This document shows positions 13,201-25,779 of a DNA stretch of 64,000 nt, piece after piece. How positions within the stretch are numbered: the stretch's first letter is position 1; every line of letters begins with the position of its first letter. The notes beneath the pieces are model-generated. The model made no database searches, was not told where the DNA came from, and saw nothing but the letters and a program-made list of their open reading frames with translations. The stretch lies in the NCBI GenBank assembly GCA_034509735.1, contig JACGWO010000004.1, positions 10,273,395 to 10,337,394 on the forward strand, in the 5' to 3' direction. This DNA is from Sesamum alatum. Taxonomy: Eukaryota > Streptophyta > Magnoliopsida > Lamiales > Pedaliaceae. Both the position numbers and the translations under genes were made by a program.

Positions 13201-13860
13201 CTCACCATTCTCATCATTAATTCTTTTGATTTCATTTATCCTTTTTCCATCAGAAGCCATAGCATGAAAAACTTTGTATTCCAATCACCATTCAGAAGCC
13301 AGTCAATTTTGTTTCGTTGTTTCCATTTGCATTCATCATCATGTTTTAACTCATTCAATTCCATCCTCACAGCGTTCTCGTCCTCTTTCGTAGCTAACGT
13401 GATGTGGCCCCTCCGCAGTATGTACAGTCTTTCCTTTAGTTACCTGATCTTTTTTAGAACTGTTTCCGAACGTCTTTTTGCTCCAATTTAGTAAGCCTAT
13501 TCTGTATTCATCAATTATGCCAACCAGTTGACCATTTATCAGTCTTTATAATCTAGTTCTAGTATTTCTCTATCACTGCTTCACAATTCGATCTTCTGAT
13601 CCACATGGCTTCAAATCTTTGAGGACGTGGGCTTTGCATGCTTTAATGAACAGGCGACGATTCTAGAATGCACAATATAGGAGCATGGTTTCATTGAGAG
13701 GCTTCAGGATGATCTACACGGAAATTTCGATAATTCTCCACCCAATTTGCAGTAGCATAGACCCAATCATACTGTTCTCTAATAGTGAACGGTTCAGTAC
13801 GATTTTATGCGTACCAGAGTACAACAACACCACATTGCTCGAAAGATTTTTAACAAAGTC
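10270..13860 (-). mobile_element. Degenerate L1-type LINE, 5'-truncated
   Basis: Reading the minus strand from 13860 down, the domain order of a plant L1 ORF2 is kept. The end of the endonuclease (DWVYATANWVENYRNF, then NHAPIL) comes first, followed by RFEAMW and the linker IDWLLNGDWNTKFFHAMAS near 13255-13320. RT follows (12200-12890), then a zf-RVT stretch (CFAWRACKNAIPTVGSL near 11150-11215). Last is an RNase H-like tail (GDGNKPTHFLAHLV-type motif near 10390). The 5' part with most of the endonuclease and all of ORF1 is missing, the usual result of incomplete reverse transcription. No clear poly(A) tail or target duplication was found, so both ends are approximate. Confidence 0.85.
11354..13500 (-). 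pseudogene. LINE reverse transcriptase (ORF2) pseudogene
   Basis: The frame is broken many times. Open pieces are: 12644-12886, with IVLVPKCKKPE, FKPISLCNLIYK and QSAFLPSR, the fingers/palm start of non-LTR RTs; 12197-12550, with the active-site region LLFTDDTLI (FTDD replacing the common FADD/YADD); 11911-12147, the thumb/connection with GWKEKYLPQAYKLTLIKSVLQSIP; and 11373-11717, with WRDGSRVRIWDDHWLP-type motifs. Stops and frameshifts between them rule out a working enzyme. Degeneracy is higher than in the copia copies, suggesting an older insertion. Confidence 0.85.
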
Positions 13861-14604
13861 CTAAGATCAAAAGGGAACTAACCTGCAAAACAGGGGTTAG
13901 TACTCTAATGCTTAAGTTAGTAAATTTCTTATTGAATAAATAAGGGAAAAACTTAAAATAATGTGAGAATAATGGTTGAATATGAGATGGAACAACATAA
14001 TTTGTGTGGAGTGCAAAAAGTTAGCTAAAAGTAGCTAGAAACTGAGTAAATGGGGGTGAAAGTATGAGAGAATATGTTACCAAGATTGCACAAAGTATTA
14101 ATTTATTGGCATTTGTAAAGCAAGATCCAGGAAGTGGTTATGGCAAATCATACACCATTAGAAATCTGCACATGTCAACTAAACAAGAAAAAAACCTGTT
14201 GGTTACCTCTTGACTGACTCTTGCCCAGTCAACCCGAAAATCTAGGAACCGATTTACCTGTTGCTTGAGGAGTTGATTTTAGTCGGATTACTTGGAATCA
14301 GTTGAGGATTTTTTAGTATGATGTGTCATAGGATATCAACAACCTGTGTGATATGTCATCCCTGCTGTGTGCTGACTCACATTGCTAGATTGGGCTCATT
14401 TTTTGTGCCTGCTAGGTTAGTAAGGATAAAACATATTATGGGCTTAATATCTTGCTCATGGGCCAGCAGGGCCTAGCCATTGGGTTGCTCGATAAGGCCC
14501 ACTCCCTTATGTTTTGGCTTTTAAGGAAAAATATTTAAGGGGGCATCATCAGTCCCCCCACTCTAGGATTGGGAGACTTGGTATCGAACTTCTGGAGTAG
14601 GAAC
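13861..14604. other. Intergenic sequence, no gene recognised
   Basis: Mixed-composition DNA without a convincing frame. Its right end (from about 14500) continues on the far side of the solo LTR at 16536, so the two were one sequence before that insertion. Confidence 0.5.
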
Positions 14605-16530
14605 TGAAAGCCTGGCAAAGGCGTGTGGATCGGCCTAGGAGTAGCGCGAATGCGGAAGCGCGGTATAATTAAAATTGCAAGAATTTAAGCATGCCATAAA
14701 CAAGATTAAAATAAAGACGTTCAAGGGGTGTTCTCTTGAATCTCCTGGGCATTCGGTGTATCTCATGAATAAAACATACAAACAGTTCATGGAGGCCATA
14801 GGGTTTAAAGAAGAAGCGAAAACATTAAACTGGAAACCTACCCGGTTGTCGTTTTTGACTTCAAACCGCTACTCGCGTTGTTCTCCGTTTTGCTCCAAGA
14901 TCTCGAGTTTGAGACCCTCTAATTCGTACACGCAATCCGCCCACGTATCTTGATCTTCGTGCTAGCGAAAGAACAAGTGTATATTATATTTGGAGAGGAC
15001 GGATTGATCAAACGCTATTTAATTAACGAGATCAACCCTCCTTTTTTTCAATTGTATAACACAAAAGAACACAAGAGAGTATCTAGGGAAAGAGGAGAGG
15101 GAATGGCCGAGAGAGAGGGAGAGGCCGGCTGTGGTGTGTGTATGTGTGTGTTTTAGAGTTTCATCATCTTTTCCAAAGTGAAGAGTTAGGAATATTTATA
15201 AAGGAGGAATCCTATTCCTCTTCTAATTCAACTCTTTGGAAGACTCCACTTGGAATAGGATTTGACCTAGTCAATTTCCAGCTTCTTGGTCAAACCAATC
15301 CTAGCCATTGATTTCCCTCTCCAATCTCAACCATTCATTAGTTTATGGAGTATTTAAATCTAATTAAATAATCCAAAGGGCAATAAATAAATATCAATAT
15401 TTATTTTAAGCCCATAAATTAATTTCCAATAAATCTAATTTATTAGATAAATTCCTTTCATCTAATAAAAGGAATTAATTTCCTAAGATAAGAAAGACCC
15501 GATTAAATCTAATTTAATTGTTCTATTTCTCTCTAAATATTTAATTCCAAATTAAATATGTTATGTGTGCGGATTGTGTGTGACTCTTTAGGTTCACCTT
15601 CAGCTAGACTTGGTCAGATTCCTTGAATCCGCCCGTCACCATGGGTGGCCGTCTAGCAACAGTCCATGGCACTAGAGACTAGGTGAATATGCGTGGGGAT
15701 GAACATTTAGGCTCTACAGTACATCTATCCTTCCGTCTACGGCATGGATACGTAGGTACCCATCTTGGACCTAAGTGTCGGTTTGTCCTATACCAAACGC
15801 CGCAGGGAATCCTTCCCTTCTGTTCAGTTACTGTGGCCACAGATTTTAGGGACAAGACACAGAGTATTGTGAGACACTACTGTCAACACTCTTGACAGGA
15901 GACATATCATTTCTTGAAAACTATTGTCACGTTGCACACCGTGGCTGCACTAGATATGGCTTATGACTACTCAACTGTATTTTGACAATCTCTCACCATA
16001 CCTAATATACAGTCGCGATGTACAGGTAAACTCAGCAATTCCTCAAGTCAAAGGATTGACCTATACCGTTGGAACCGGGAACTCTCGTCATACCTAGCCG
16101 ACCCTACTCAAGGTCCTCCGTAATACGGTTCCTGCGAGTCACCTCAGTCAGCCGCTCCCCAGCAAGCTGACCCACCAACACTGCTTAGACGACCCTCGCC
16201 ACCCGTCGATGAAACACGACAGCAGATGCTTAGTGCAAGTCTCAAGTGGATTCTCGGTACCCATTTTCGAGATTCCTTGACTTGGAGATTTTCAAACTGA
16301 TTCGGTGAAACTGATTTCATGAACCTACCTCCAAGTGTAGTCCCAATCCCCGAGATGGGCTTTGTTTGTGTAGTGGACAGTTATAAAGCAGTTAAAGTGA
16401 ACACAGACAAAGTATGAGCCAGATGAATTTCACTTTCTTATTCATCGAGGTTTATTAAAACTTTGAAATTGTTCAGGCATAGGTTACAATTCGCCTAATA
16501 AGATTGGCTTCATGGTCACCTATTCTAACA
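14605..16530 (-). mobile_element. Solo LTR of a Ty1/copia element (same family as element B)
   Basis: On the minus strand it starts TGTTAGAATAGGTGACC at 16530 and ends CTTTCA at 14605, so TG...CA termini are present. It is flanked by GGAAC (14600-14604) and GGAAT (16531-16535), a 5-bp duplication with one mismatch. At 1926 bp it is close to element B's LTR (1955 bp), and its 3'-end sequence matches B's. No primer site or internal region adjoins either end, so it is a solo LTR left by recombination. It contains the LTR hairpin (14720-14740) and several 3-nt-centred palindromes, for example 15428-15444 and 15537-15559. Confidence 0.93.
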
Positions 16531-17289
16531 GGAATAATAGTCTTGCAAAAGAAAAGATTTTTCTGTCCATGCTCATCCAACAGGGAAAGTCTTGCTAGGT
16601 TGTTTTGGGCTTTCGCCTTGTCGTGCTGTCAAATGAGAGTCCTGTGGATAGCTTAGACGCGCATGTGGATTTGGGGGAATTCTTGCATATTTGCAAAAAG
16701 GTAAGTGGTAATTGTAATAAATATAAAGTCGGGAAAGACCTGGTGGTACACGAAAGGCGTGCACTCAATAATTGGAGGAGAGACAACAAGTAGGAGAGAG
16801 GGGTGCCGAGTCCTATGCAGATGGGACTGCTTGGTTGTCCTTATATTTAAGGCATCTTTTCCTTTCTAGCTCTTCACACACTTCCTGCACTCTGGGTAAG
16901 TCTGTTCCCCTTCATCTTCCTCTCTTTCTCTGTGAAATGAATCTCTCACAAGTTTTGTGAAACTTTCTTTGCAGATTTCCATTCTTCGACTTAGAGCATT
17001 TCAATTTTTCCTTGTTCTTTTTACTGTCTATACTAGGTATGAACCCCTTGTCCTCTTCTACCTATTCTGTATTTCTAAAATCACGTCGACCAATAATATT
17101 GATGAGAAGGCATTCGAAAAAGTGATGGTAGATTTGGTGGTTCCTGTAGAGAAGAGGGAGAACCATGACTCCTCCGCCTGACATAGAGGTGAGAGCGAGG
17201 AGGAAGGGAACAATAGGGAGGAGAAGGAGAGAAAAAAAGTAGACGATAGATTGGTAGTGGCTGGGGTAGAGTCCTTAAGGGTTTAGTGG
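16531..17289. other. Non-coding sequence, possibly the 5' part of the gypsy-type element that follows
   Basis: There is no convincing gene. A TATA-like tract (near 16840) and pyrimidine-rich stretches precede the gag-like remnant, and a GA-rich stretch (17180-17250) lies directly before it. These could be the LTR or leader of that element, but I see no terminal repeat to prove it. Confidence 0.35.
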
Positions 17290-17830
17290 TCTCAATTTTC
17301 TGAGCTTGATGCGATGAACACCAAGGAGAGGTACGAGATACCTACGGATTTTATAAGTCCCTGCTTCTAATGCCCGCCCTAACTTTCCTCCTGAGGGTTT
17401 TTTGTGTTTTTATATGGCTGAGCTAGAGGTTGGTTTACGCTTCCCCATCCTTGATTTTTCTTTCTTTTTTTTTTTTTTCCCTGATGTAGCTATTTTACTT
17501 AACATTCCTCTGAACCAATTAGTCCCCAAATCATTCAACTTTTCTCTGGTTTTTACATTTTGGTAAGAAATTTGGGGGAGACCCCTCTGCTCTATAATTT
17601 CACTCTTTTCTTCTTCCTCAAGAAGGGCCTAGCCTATTTTATTTCACCTCCAGAGGGGAAGCTCGATTCCTTTCCACTGAGTCCTCTGTGAAGGATTGAA
17701 AGAACCACTACTTCTTCATCTCTTCTCCTATACCTTGGAAGTTTCCTTCGGTGGATCTCAAGTCCCCCTGAACAACTTAAATATTCTATCGGAACTCGCT
17801 CTGCTGCTTTCCAGAACTTGCTAGAATTAA
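17290..17830 (+). pseudogene. Remnant of plant 'putative gypsy-type transposon' gag-like protein
   Basis: Three frames together give the signature order of this plant family (Pfam PF04195 as I recall it). First comes MNTKERYEIPTDFI, then PPEGFLCFYMAELEVGLRFPILDF. After a poly(T) interruption there is LLNIPLNQLVPKSFNFSLVF. The pattern 'ERY.IP ... PPEGF..FY...LE.GLRFP ... L.I...QL.PKS' is characteristic. Frameshifts, stops and a T-tract insertion (about 17465-17480) make it non-functional. What lies downstream to about 18700 may be more of the same element but is too eroded to assign. Confidence 0.6.
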
Positions 17831-20449
17831 TACTTTTCTTTTGATCCTTGCCCGTTAGTTCATCCTGCTATTCTCCATTGCTTCGGGCTGAGCCCAGAAA
17901 AAGCAGATATTGATCCTACTGCTGGTATTTGTCCTTGTAGCCTTTTGGTTGTTGTTTTCCTGCTGCCAAAGACTTTTAGAAAATGCTTATATTTTTTTTG
18001 ATACCTAGATTTGTGCAGAAAAGATGTTCCAGAAGCTACTGCAAGATAGGGTTGTGAAAGGGGAGAAGACTCCTGGTGTCAGATCTTCTGTTAAATGCAC
18101 CCTGCTGAAAAGTCCTCCATCAACCCTTGCCATCTTTGTTTGAGCTGGAGATCCTAAGGGTTGCCTACACCTACGAAGAGGGATAAGGGTCAGTTCAGCC
18201 TCCCTGCACCATATGCCCCGCACACTGTTACTCGAGCTAGGACTCCTTGCCTGCTGAAGAGAAGGCTGCAAAGAAGAAACTCCTCCCCGACTGGACCTTG
18301 AATAAGGTTCATTCTGTGCTACTAGAGGAGGGGAGGGCAGCCTAGCTCCGACTTCCTGAAGGGGGTTTGACCACCCTTAGAGGACTTACATAGACAACCT
18401 GCCTAGGACACTGGCCCTTGGTCTGTTTACTTCCTATCTCAGCAAGGTAATTGCCAACAGAGAGCAATTTAGTTTCAATAATATAAGTTTAAGTGAGAGT
18501 TTTAGCCTGAACAAATGTTTTTATGCCGATGACTGTGTCGGGGAGTGAAAGTGATAAAAAATGATCTTCTTTTAAACTCTAGATCATCATTCCCTTCCCT
18601 GGTCTGATCATATGATGAAGAGCTAATTGGAGTGCTTCAAAGTTCACCTATTTCTTTGAAAATACCTTACAGTGGGTGTTAATCGCATATCTTCCGGTTG
18701 TTTCCAAATTTCATGAGCAATGGTCGCATTCTCCGTTTCTTCCTCTCTCAGGTTTAGCTTATTACCCATATCCATATGGTCTCATTCCATCCCAAACTAA
18801 TACTGCCTCCACAAATCAAAATTCCTAGATAGGTTGGTCTCACAGTAATGACAAATGAACCGATTATGATCAACCTAACACTGCCACAAAAAAATAAACT
18901 CAAAAAATAGTAAACAAAGATATTAGAAGGTCTAAAAATGTAGAATTAACAATAGATGATAAGAGTGGATTAAGGCTAAAGATGAAATCATAGTGTTAAC
19001 ACGCGACAGTCTCAAAAGGGTCGGGGATGGGACTCTGCAAAAAGAGCAGCAGCATCACTAGAGTTTGATGCCGGGAAATTCTCACACACTCTCATACGAG
19101 AAAAGCTGTCATTCCCATGCGAGAGTCTTATTAATAATTGGAGCAGTATTTGTTCAATTGCAAAATTTGAAAACACCTACTGATGTATATTAAGCAGACA
19201 CCGCCTTAAAGAGTGTACTTGTAGTTTTATAAAGTACAAGAGGTGTTTGTTTAATTAGGTCTAATTACAAGGGATATTAATATATTTTAACCAAATATTT
19301 ATAAAATTGAGAAAATAAATTAAAAATAATGACAATTTGAGTACTCTTACAAAACATGAAAATTAAATAAAAAATACCAAAAAGTTGATAAATACTGAAA
19401 AAAGTACAAAATGTACAAATTTTGTTAAATTAGATAAAAGATAAATGGATAATATCACGAAATAGAAATGCGAAGAAATCAAAGAGAAAAATGAAATTCG
19501 AAAAAAAAGCAAAGTTGTAGAGCACTATAGCCTTGTAGCATTGCACATTGCATAAGGTCTAAATGCACACACACCCCTCGAATCTATAGGGGCAATGTAC
19601 TCTACCCCTAAGTTTTTAATTCGTACAGACAACATTTTAATTTTTGTACAATGTTCACTTACTTTGAGTATATTTTTGGTGGAGTATTTCGCCGGAAATT
19701 TTGAAATAGTTTTTATTATGTGCACTTTTGATGAGAACACCGAGGGCGTCCTAAGAGTGTGCACTTGGTGGCGCGCCTGCTAGCCTATGTGAGCTATAGA
19801 CATGCATTACCTACGTTATCATAATAGTTTTGGCCTGAACTATAGCCTGTATGAAATAGTTTTGGCCTGATATCGAAAACCTTCTTTCTATTATCTCTAT
19901 TATATATTAGAACAATATTACATATTTTATCCATATCAAATCTAAGTCCCAGGTAATTCATATTATTCACTAGACAAATAATGAAAACTTCTACATTAGA
20001 ATAATCCTTGGAGAGTGATTTTAAAAACAAGTATAAATTACTATGACACTCACTGATATTAGTCCACAATATGCAAACACTAATTGTCTTTTTCATAACT
20101 ACAGTGACAACCCTACCGTTTACTGCTATAAGAAAATAGGGCAATTTTCAATGAATTGTCCCTTTTACCCCGACTAAACCAAATCAAAAAATAAAAAGTA
20201 AATGAAAATATCTAAAATTTATTATCAATTTTGCCCCTCTGTATTGACGAGTGTAAGAGGCAAAGTGTTTGGCATCGAAACACTTCTCATCTTTCACTCT
20301 CTTCTTCTCGTTCACAGAGAAAACCAAACATCAGTCTATGCACAACATTTTTTCTTCAAAAAACTCCATTGTTGACGCATTTGTAAGTGTTAGAAGAGGC
20401 GGTTGAAGCACCAAAGCAAAGTTTTTATTTGAAGCAAGGAAAAAAGGTA
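17831..20449. other. Non-coding, mostly AT-rich sequence
   Basis: No gene is recognised. It includes short direct repeats: AATAGTTTTGGCCTGA at about 19824 and 19855. The left copy (19762-19788) of a 27-bp block recurs at about 20474, inside the GC-rich leader of element D. Confidence 0.5.
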
Positions 20450-21120
20450 TAGCCGGCCGCTCAAGCAGTGCGCGCTTGGTGGTGCGCCTGCTAGCCTGTG
20501 TAGCCGGCTGGGGCAGCAATAATTTTTAAAATTCTCTTTTTATTTTTTTTGTTTTGTATATTAAATTGAAATAAAACACATGTATTTACAGAAAATCCAA
20601 TTTTCTAAATATATGACTAATGTCCAAATATTCATAAAATTAAACAAGTTATTCTAAACACATAATCATATAAAATCAAAGTAATAACACATGCTTCAAA
20701 AGCCAATAAATACGTTTCTCATGTCATACACATTAAGAATACGTAGATCCATAGCCTATTACATTGAATCGGGCTCTAATACCACTTGAAGAAAATGGAT
20801 CTGCCCAAGACGCGGCGGAAGCATGAAAACAAAAATGTTATACAATTTTAAACTCGGTCCAAGGGGCGTTCCCTTGAACTCTCCCAGGCGTTCGATGCAA
20901 AATATGCAGATTTAAATAGCATATAAACATAACCTAGCATACAAGGCTCATGGATGAACAAAGAAACAACAAGTGACGTAATTGTAAATTGAATCGTTAC
21001 CTCATTGTTTTCTTGATCAGCTACGTGCCTTGCTCCCTTCTTCAAATCCATTCACACAAGATTCCAAGTGTAGGAGTCCTCCAAAAAAACGTCCACACCA
21101 CAATGGAAAAAATAAGATTC
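20450..21120 (-). mobile_element. Copia element D: leader, primer site and LTR end, truncated by element A
   Basis: On the minus strand an LTR 3' end (20787-21120) ends in CTTCA. It is followed by a primer-binding site at 20773-20784 that matches TGGTATCAGAGC with one mismatch, and then by the leader with a GC-rich tract (20450-20518). The LTR hairpin is at 20857-20879. The LTR's upstream part is missing because element A's LTR begins at 21121. No coding region remains. Confidence 0.75.
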
Positions 21121-23309
21121 TGAAAGAATCGGGTACGGCCCGGGAACGCAACTAAAGCGTAAAATGCAAAATTTAAAGCATAATTTAAAACAGGTTCAAA
21201 GGGGTGTTCCCTTTGAAGTTCTCGGGCGTTCGGTGTATGTCAAAGCATAAATTAAAGAGGAGAAGATGCTAGACATGTGGCTAAAGGATTAAAAACAAAA
21301 GATACATGTAACGCATATGGAAATCAACCTTTGTTCGATATACGTACAACCGGTACTAGCGTTGTTCCCTTTCCGTTTCTCTTTGTTCACTTAAGGATCC
21401 AAAATAGAATCCCTCTAATTTGTCCAAACCACACTATGGGATGTATATCCTCTAATCTATTGCTAGATAGAAGTACAGAAAAGAAGAAGAAACACTTCCA
21501 AAACAACACTATTGTTTAGTGCTTTTGGAATGTTTTTAGTTCAACCTTTCCAAAAGGTATGAACACAAAAAGGAAAAAAATTGCAGAGATTTTTGAGTGT
21601 TTTAGGTTGGAAAAATCGGGCAATTAAGTACATGTCATGCAAGTTATGTGCATTGTTTTTGTGTATGTAGGAAATTGAATTCAAAATTCAACCTCCAAAA
21701 TTAACCTCCAAGGCTAACTTACAAACACATGCACACTATCTCTCCATGAATCATCATGGCCTTTATATGTGGAGGAGTTGAAACTCCTCCTCAACTTGCT
21801 CCAACCTCTAGAGCTTGGACTTCAAGCCGTGGACCAATTTTGACCGGTTTTGATTTAATCAAATTAAATCAAGACCATCCAAGACCCGTAGGTTCAAAAT
21901 TAATCCAATTAATTTTAAACCTTATTGAAATCCAAAAGTTTATTTAAAATACAATTAAATAAACATAAGCTCAAACACTAATTAATTTTGATCCAATCAA
22001 TTAATTAAACCAAAACCGATAAATTAATCCAATTAATTTAAAGGTTCTTAACCCAACAATTAACTAATCCAATTAATTAATTATTGGACCATCCATCAAA
22101 TGGATTTCTCAATAAATGATCCAATCATTTATTTTCTCCTTGAATTAATTTAATCCAATTAAATTAATTCGCTTCTTCTAGAATTAATTCCAAATTAATT
22201 CTACCAATTCCATAGTGGTTTGTGTGTGACTCTTTAGGTTCACCCTTAGCTAGACTTGGGCTTGTGTCCAACACAATTGGTCAATTAAATCCAATTTAAT
22301 TAACTGTTTTTCTATTAACCATTAATCGAAAAACGCCCGTCACCATGGGTGGCCGTCTAGCAACGGTCCATGGCACTAGAGACTAAGTGAATGTTGGCAT
22401 GAACATTTAGGCTCCCGATTACCATATGAGTATGTTCGTTCCATCATCCATCTCCCAATCTAAGTCTAGGGCATGGAATTGGGCTTCGATTCCCATCCTT
22501 GACTAGACAACTATGCCCAATAACTCGAGACACGTTTGTTCTATTGATCGACATAGGAAATCATTCCCTACTCGACCAATCACTGTGGCTAGAGACTTAA
22601 AGAGCTTAAACCGTCTCAGAGCGCATAGGAGACTCGACTGTCATATACTGACAGGTGATGGATCCTATCTTGGAATTACCATCCTCAATACATATTCCGA
22701 CTGGATTGGATAAGGCTTATAATGAACGTATCCCAGATACGGACATCTCTTACCAGATCCTAGATACAACTATCATATGCATGCGACTACCATGATTCCT
22801 CAAGTCCGAGGACTAATCTCATACTATCGGAGCCGACTAGTCATACCGACCAAGCCTCCAAGGCTTCCAAATGACGATTCCCGCGAGTCAGTTCAGTCAG
22901 CTGGCACCCTTGTCAACTAACCCACTAATATTGCATAAACGTTCAACATCTATCGTCGAAGAAACACAACACTCATCCAGTGAATGCAATCCTTAGTGCA
23001 AGTCTTTATAAGATCCTCGATGCGCTGTCTCGAGGTCCTCGACTTGGAACATTTCAGACCAACCCTCAGAGTTGGTTTCATAGCTGTCATCTAATGCGCA
23101 GCTCACTACATGGGTTATCCTATTGGTCTGTGGGAATTTGTTATGACGTTAAAACGCTGTTTAACGTAATTAGTAAGCACAACAGACACATAGTGCCAAG
23201 GATGAATACTTCCTATATTTATCAAATCAACATTACTTTAATAAAGATTGCTAAATAATACCCAAAACTGCCAATTCAATTGGCTTTCTGGTAGCCTGCT
23301 ATTCTAACA
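21121..23309 (-). mobile_element. 3' LTR of copia element A
   Basis: A 2189-bp LTR with TGTTAGAATAG at 23309 and CTTTCA at 21121 on the minus strand. It is followed at 23310 by the reversed purine tract (ATCTCCCACTTGACC), which shows it is the 3' LTR of a minus-strand element. It belongs to the same LTR family as element C. It holds the 3'-end hairpin (21195-21217), the U3 hairpin ACGTTAAA...TTTAACGT (23146-23167) and a long palindrome series (about 21850-22320). Confidence 0.9.
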
Positions 23310-24803
23310 ATCTCCCACTTGACCTAAAGCCAATCACCCATGACGCTTAGACTTATCTAAGCATGAGTAATCTACGATATCCGGCTCTGTCTCACGGGTC
23401 TACCTTATTTCTACCAAGATGATGCGGTCCAACCGCACATCACCTCTTCATACCATTGCTCCAAGCAGATGGTACTGTCTAAGAATTTTCTTAGATCCGT
23501 GATGAGATCTCGGTCCTTTAGCTTGCAGTACAACCATGTTGTTATCCTCCAAGGTAACTACTGGCTTTGTCGTGCTAGGCTCCACACCCAACCATTGGAT
23601 GTGGTTTTTCATCCAAACCACTCTCTAGAGCAACTTCTAAAGTTGCCATACATTCAACTTTCACGGTCCATCGTGGTGTCCCGCTTGAAACCTTTCCAAG
23701 CCACCACCTTACACAACATCAGGTCTAATGCACCAAACAACATACCCATGCTGCCTACGGCAATGACGTAGGGGATGTCAAACATCTAAGCTTCCTCATC
23801 AGTCGACAGCTTAACCCTATATATATAGGAATCCAATTCCTTTCATGGAGAATTGCGTGAACAACGTTCGTGTTTCAGTGTTTCCTAACATCTTAAATTC
23901 ATTCCAAATGAATAAGACGTTACACACTTTAAATACTAGGAACACAACCAAACTCTCACTGACCCTCGAGCTCGTTACTGATCGAGCCATACCCCTATGA
24001 GCTCATCAAAACGAATATTCCAGTTACATGGAGTTCCAAACCTAGTTTGAATTCCACGTCAAATCACACGGCTCCAAGCCATTGATTCGATCCAATGTCC
24101 AAAATTGCTTCTCTTTATGTCTTTTGGATTATAATTTAATTGACCGGACTGACTCAGAAACCTGTACCTCTCAGGTATGTAAGATATTTTTGTCGTCACT
24201 AGGAGAACTGGAATATAGTCAATGAGCAAACGTGATTTCAAATGATGTTTGCTATATCTTACTAAGGTGTCGCTCTACTTGATTCCTCAAGAAGTTACTC
24301 CTCACATCGGTTATCTTTTGAAATCCAATTTCCCTTAGGACAACACATGAACCTGTGCAAACCTAGTTTGCCTCCCACTAGTCCCTTGACGTATGCAAGA
24401 CCATCCTATATACTCAAGTACTTCGTAGGATACAGGCTTGGGATGTCATATCCAATATGGCATCTGGGCCACAATATTTAGAAAGTGCCATATTTTACAA
24501 TCTGGCTACTGTCTTAAAAACACGCCTAGATGGGCCAAGGTAGTTCAGTGCAACACCGATCGAACCATGTCCAACAAGGTTCGATTCCTCCTTTATCAGA
24601 GACGCCCTTCAATTGTGGCGCTTCAGGAAGAATTCCACCGAGTGAGAATTCCATTCTCATTTAGATACATCAAGAACTCCCACTAAATACACACCACTCG
24701 ATCCAATTAAAGGTTAATTTTGCAACCAGTTCGGTTCCCACTTCAAATCTAATTCCCTTAACCTTCCAAAGGTCCTTAGACTTGTGAACCCTCTTATGGT
24801 CCT
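23310..24803 (-). pseudogene. Element A pol remnant: RNase H, RT start and integrase end
   Basis: In minus-strand order from the right it holds integrase C-terminal sequence (24300-24803), the linker before RT (RYRFLSQSGQLNYNPKD and HWIESMAWS, 24059-24200) and a collapsed RT/RNase H region (23320-23900). The catalytic RT core YVDD is absent: the RNase H text is joined to earlier pol text by a deletion near 23712. Stops occur throughout. Gag, protease, leader and primer site are missing because the internal region ends abruptly at 24803. Confidence 0.75.
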
Positions 24804-25453
24804 TAGATTTTTGAGTGTTTTAGGTTGGAAAAATCGGGCAATTAAGAACATGTCATGCAAGTTATGTGCATTGTTTTTGTGTATGTAGGAAATTGAATTC
24901 AAAATTCAACCTCCAAAATTAACCTCCAAGGCTAACTTAAATACACATGCACACTATCTCTCCATGAACCATCATGGCCTTCATACGTGGAGGAGTTGAA
25001 ATTCATCCTCAACTTGCTCCAACCTCTAGAGCTTGGACTTCAAGCCATGGACCAATTTTGATCGATTTTGATTTAATCAAATTAAATCAAGACAAACCAA
25101 GATCCGTAGGTTCCAAATTAATCCAATTAATTTTAAACCTTATTGAAATCCAAAAGTTTATTTAATACAATTAAATAAACATAAGCTCAAACACTAATTA
25201 ATTGATCTAATCAATTAATTAAACCAAATTGATAAATTAATCCAATTAATTTAAAGGTTCTTAACCGAATAATTAACTAATCCAATTAATTAATTATTGG
25301 ACCATCCATCAAATGGATTTCTCAATAAATATTCCAATTATTTATTTTCTCCTTGAATTAATTTAATCCAATTAAACTAATTCGCTTCTTCTAGAATTAA
25401 TTTTAAATTAATTCTACCAATTACATAGTGATTTGTGTGTGACTCTTTAGGTT
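24804..25453 (-). mobile_element. Internal fragment of an A/C-family LTR
   Basis: It closely repeats about 21586-22234 of element A's LTR, in the same orientation, with neither LTR terminus present. It is joined on the left to integrase sequence and on the right to the leader of element E, so both junctions are illegitimate. Several palindromes are better preserved here than at 21.9 kb. Confidence 0.85.
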
Positions 25454-25779
25454 CACACGCAGCTTCCGCACGCATGGCGCACGCGCAGGCGCTCGCCTAC
25501 GCGCGGCCACTGCCGGCCTGATAAATTTTTTTTTTTTTGTTTTTCAAAACTGTTTCAGCACAATAACAGTAATATTATTCTGAAAATAAGCATGCAATTT
25601 TAGATCCAATCTAACAAAATTAAGCATGCCAAAAGTCCATTAAATCCAAACAATTGAATCATCATATTATTCATATATTTATGGAATCTAACATGCCAAT
25701 AAAGCCATTTAAAAGCAAGTAGATCATGCCAAACACATAGATCTATGCCCCTTACATCGAACTGGGCTCTGATACCACT
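25454..25779 (-). mobile_element. Leader and primer-binding site of copia element E
   Basis: The primer-binding site lies at 25766-25777 (minus strand TGGTATCAGAGC, a perfect match to the plant initiator-Met tRNA 3' end). Leader sequence follows, with a short GC-rich tract (25455-25520) and a T-run. No gag remains. Confidence 0.85.

Noticed and set aside
13264..13491. Plus-strand open frame in the LINE
   Set aside because: It is the antisense of the LINE linker region, which has clear family motifs on the minus strand.
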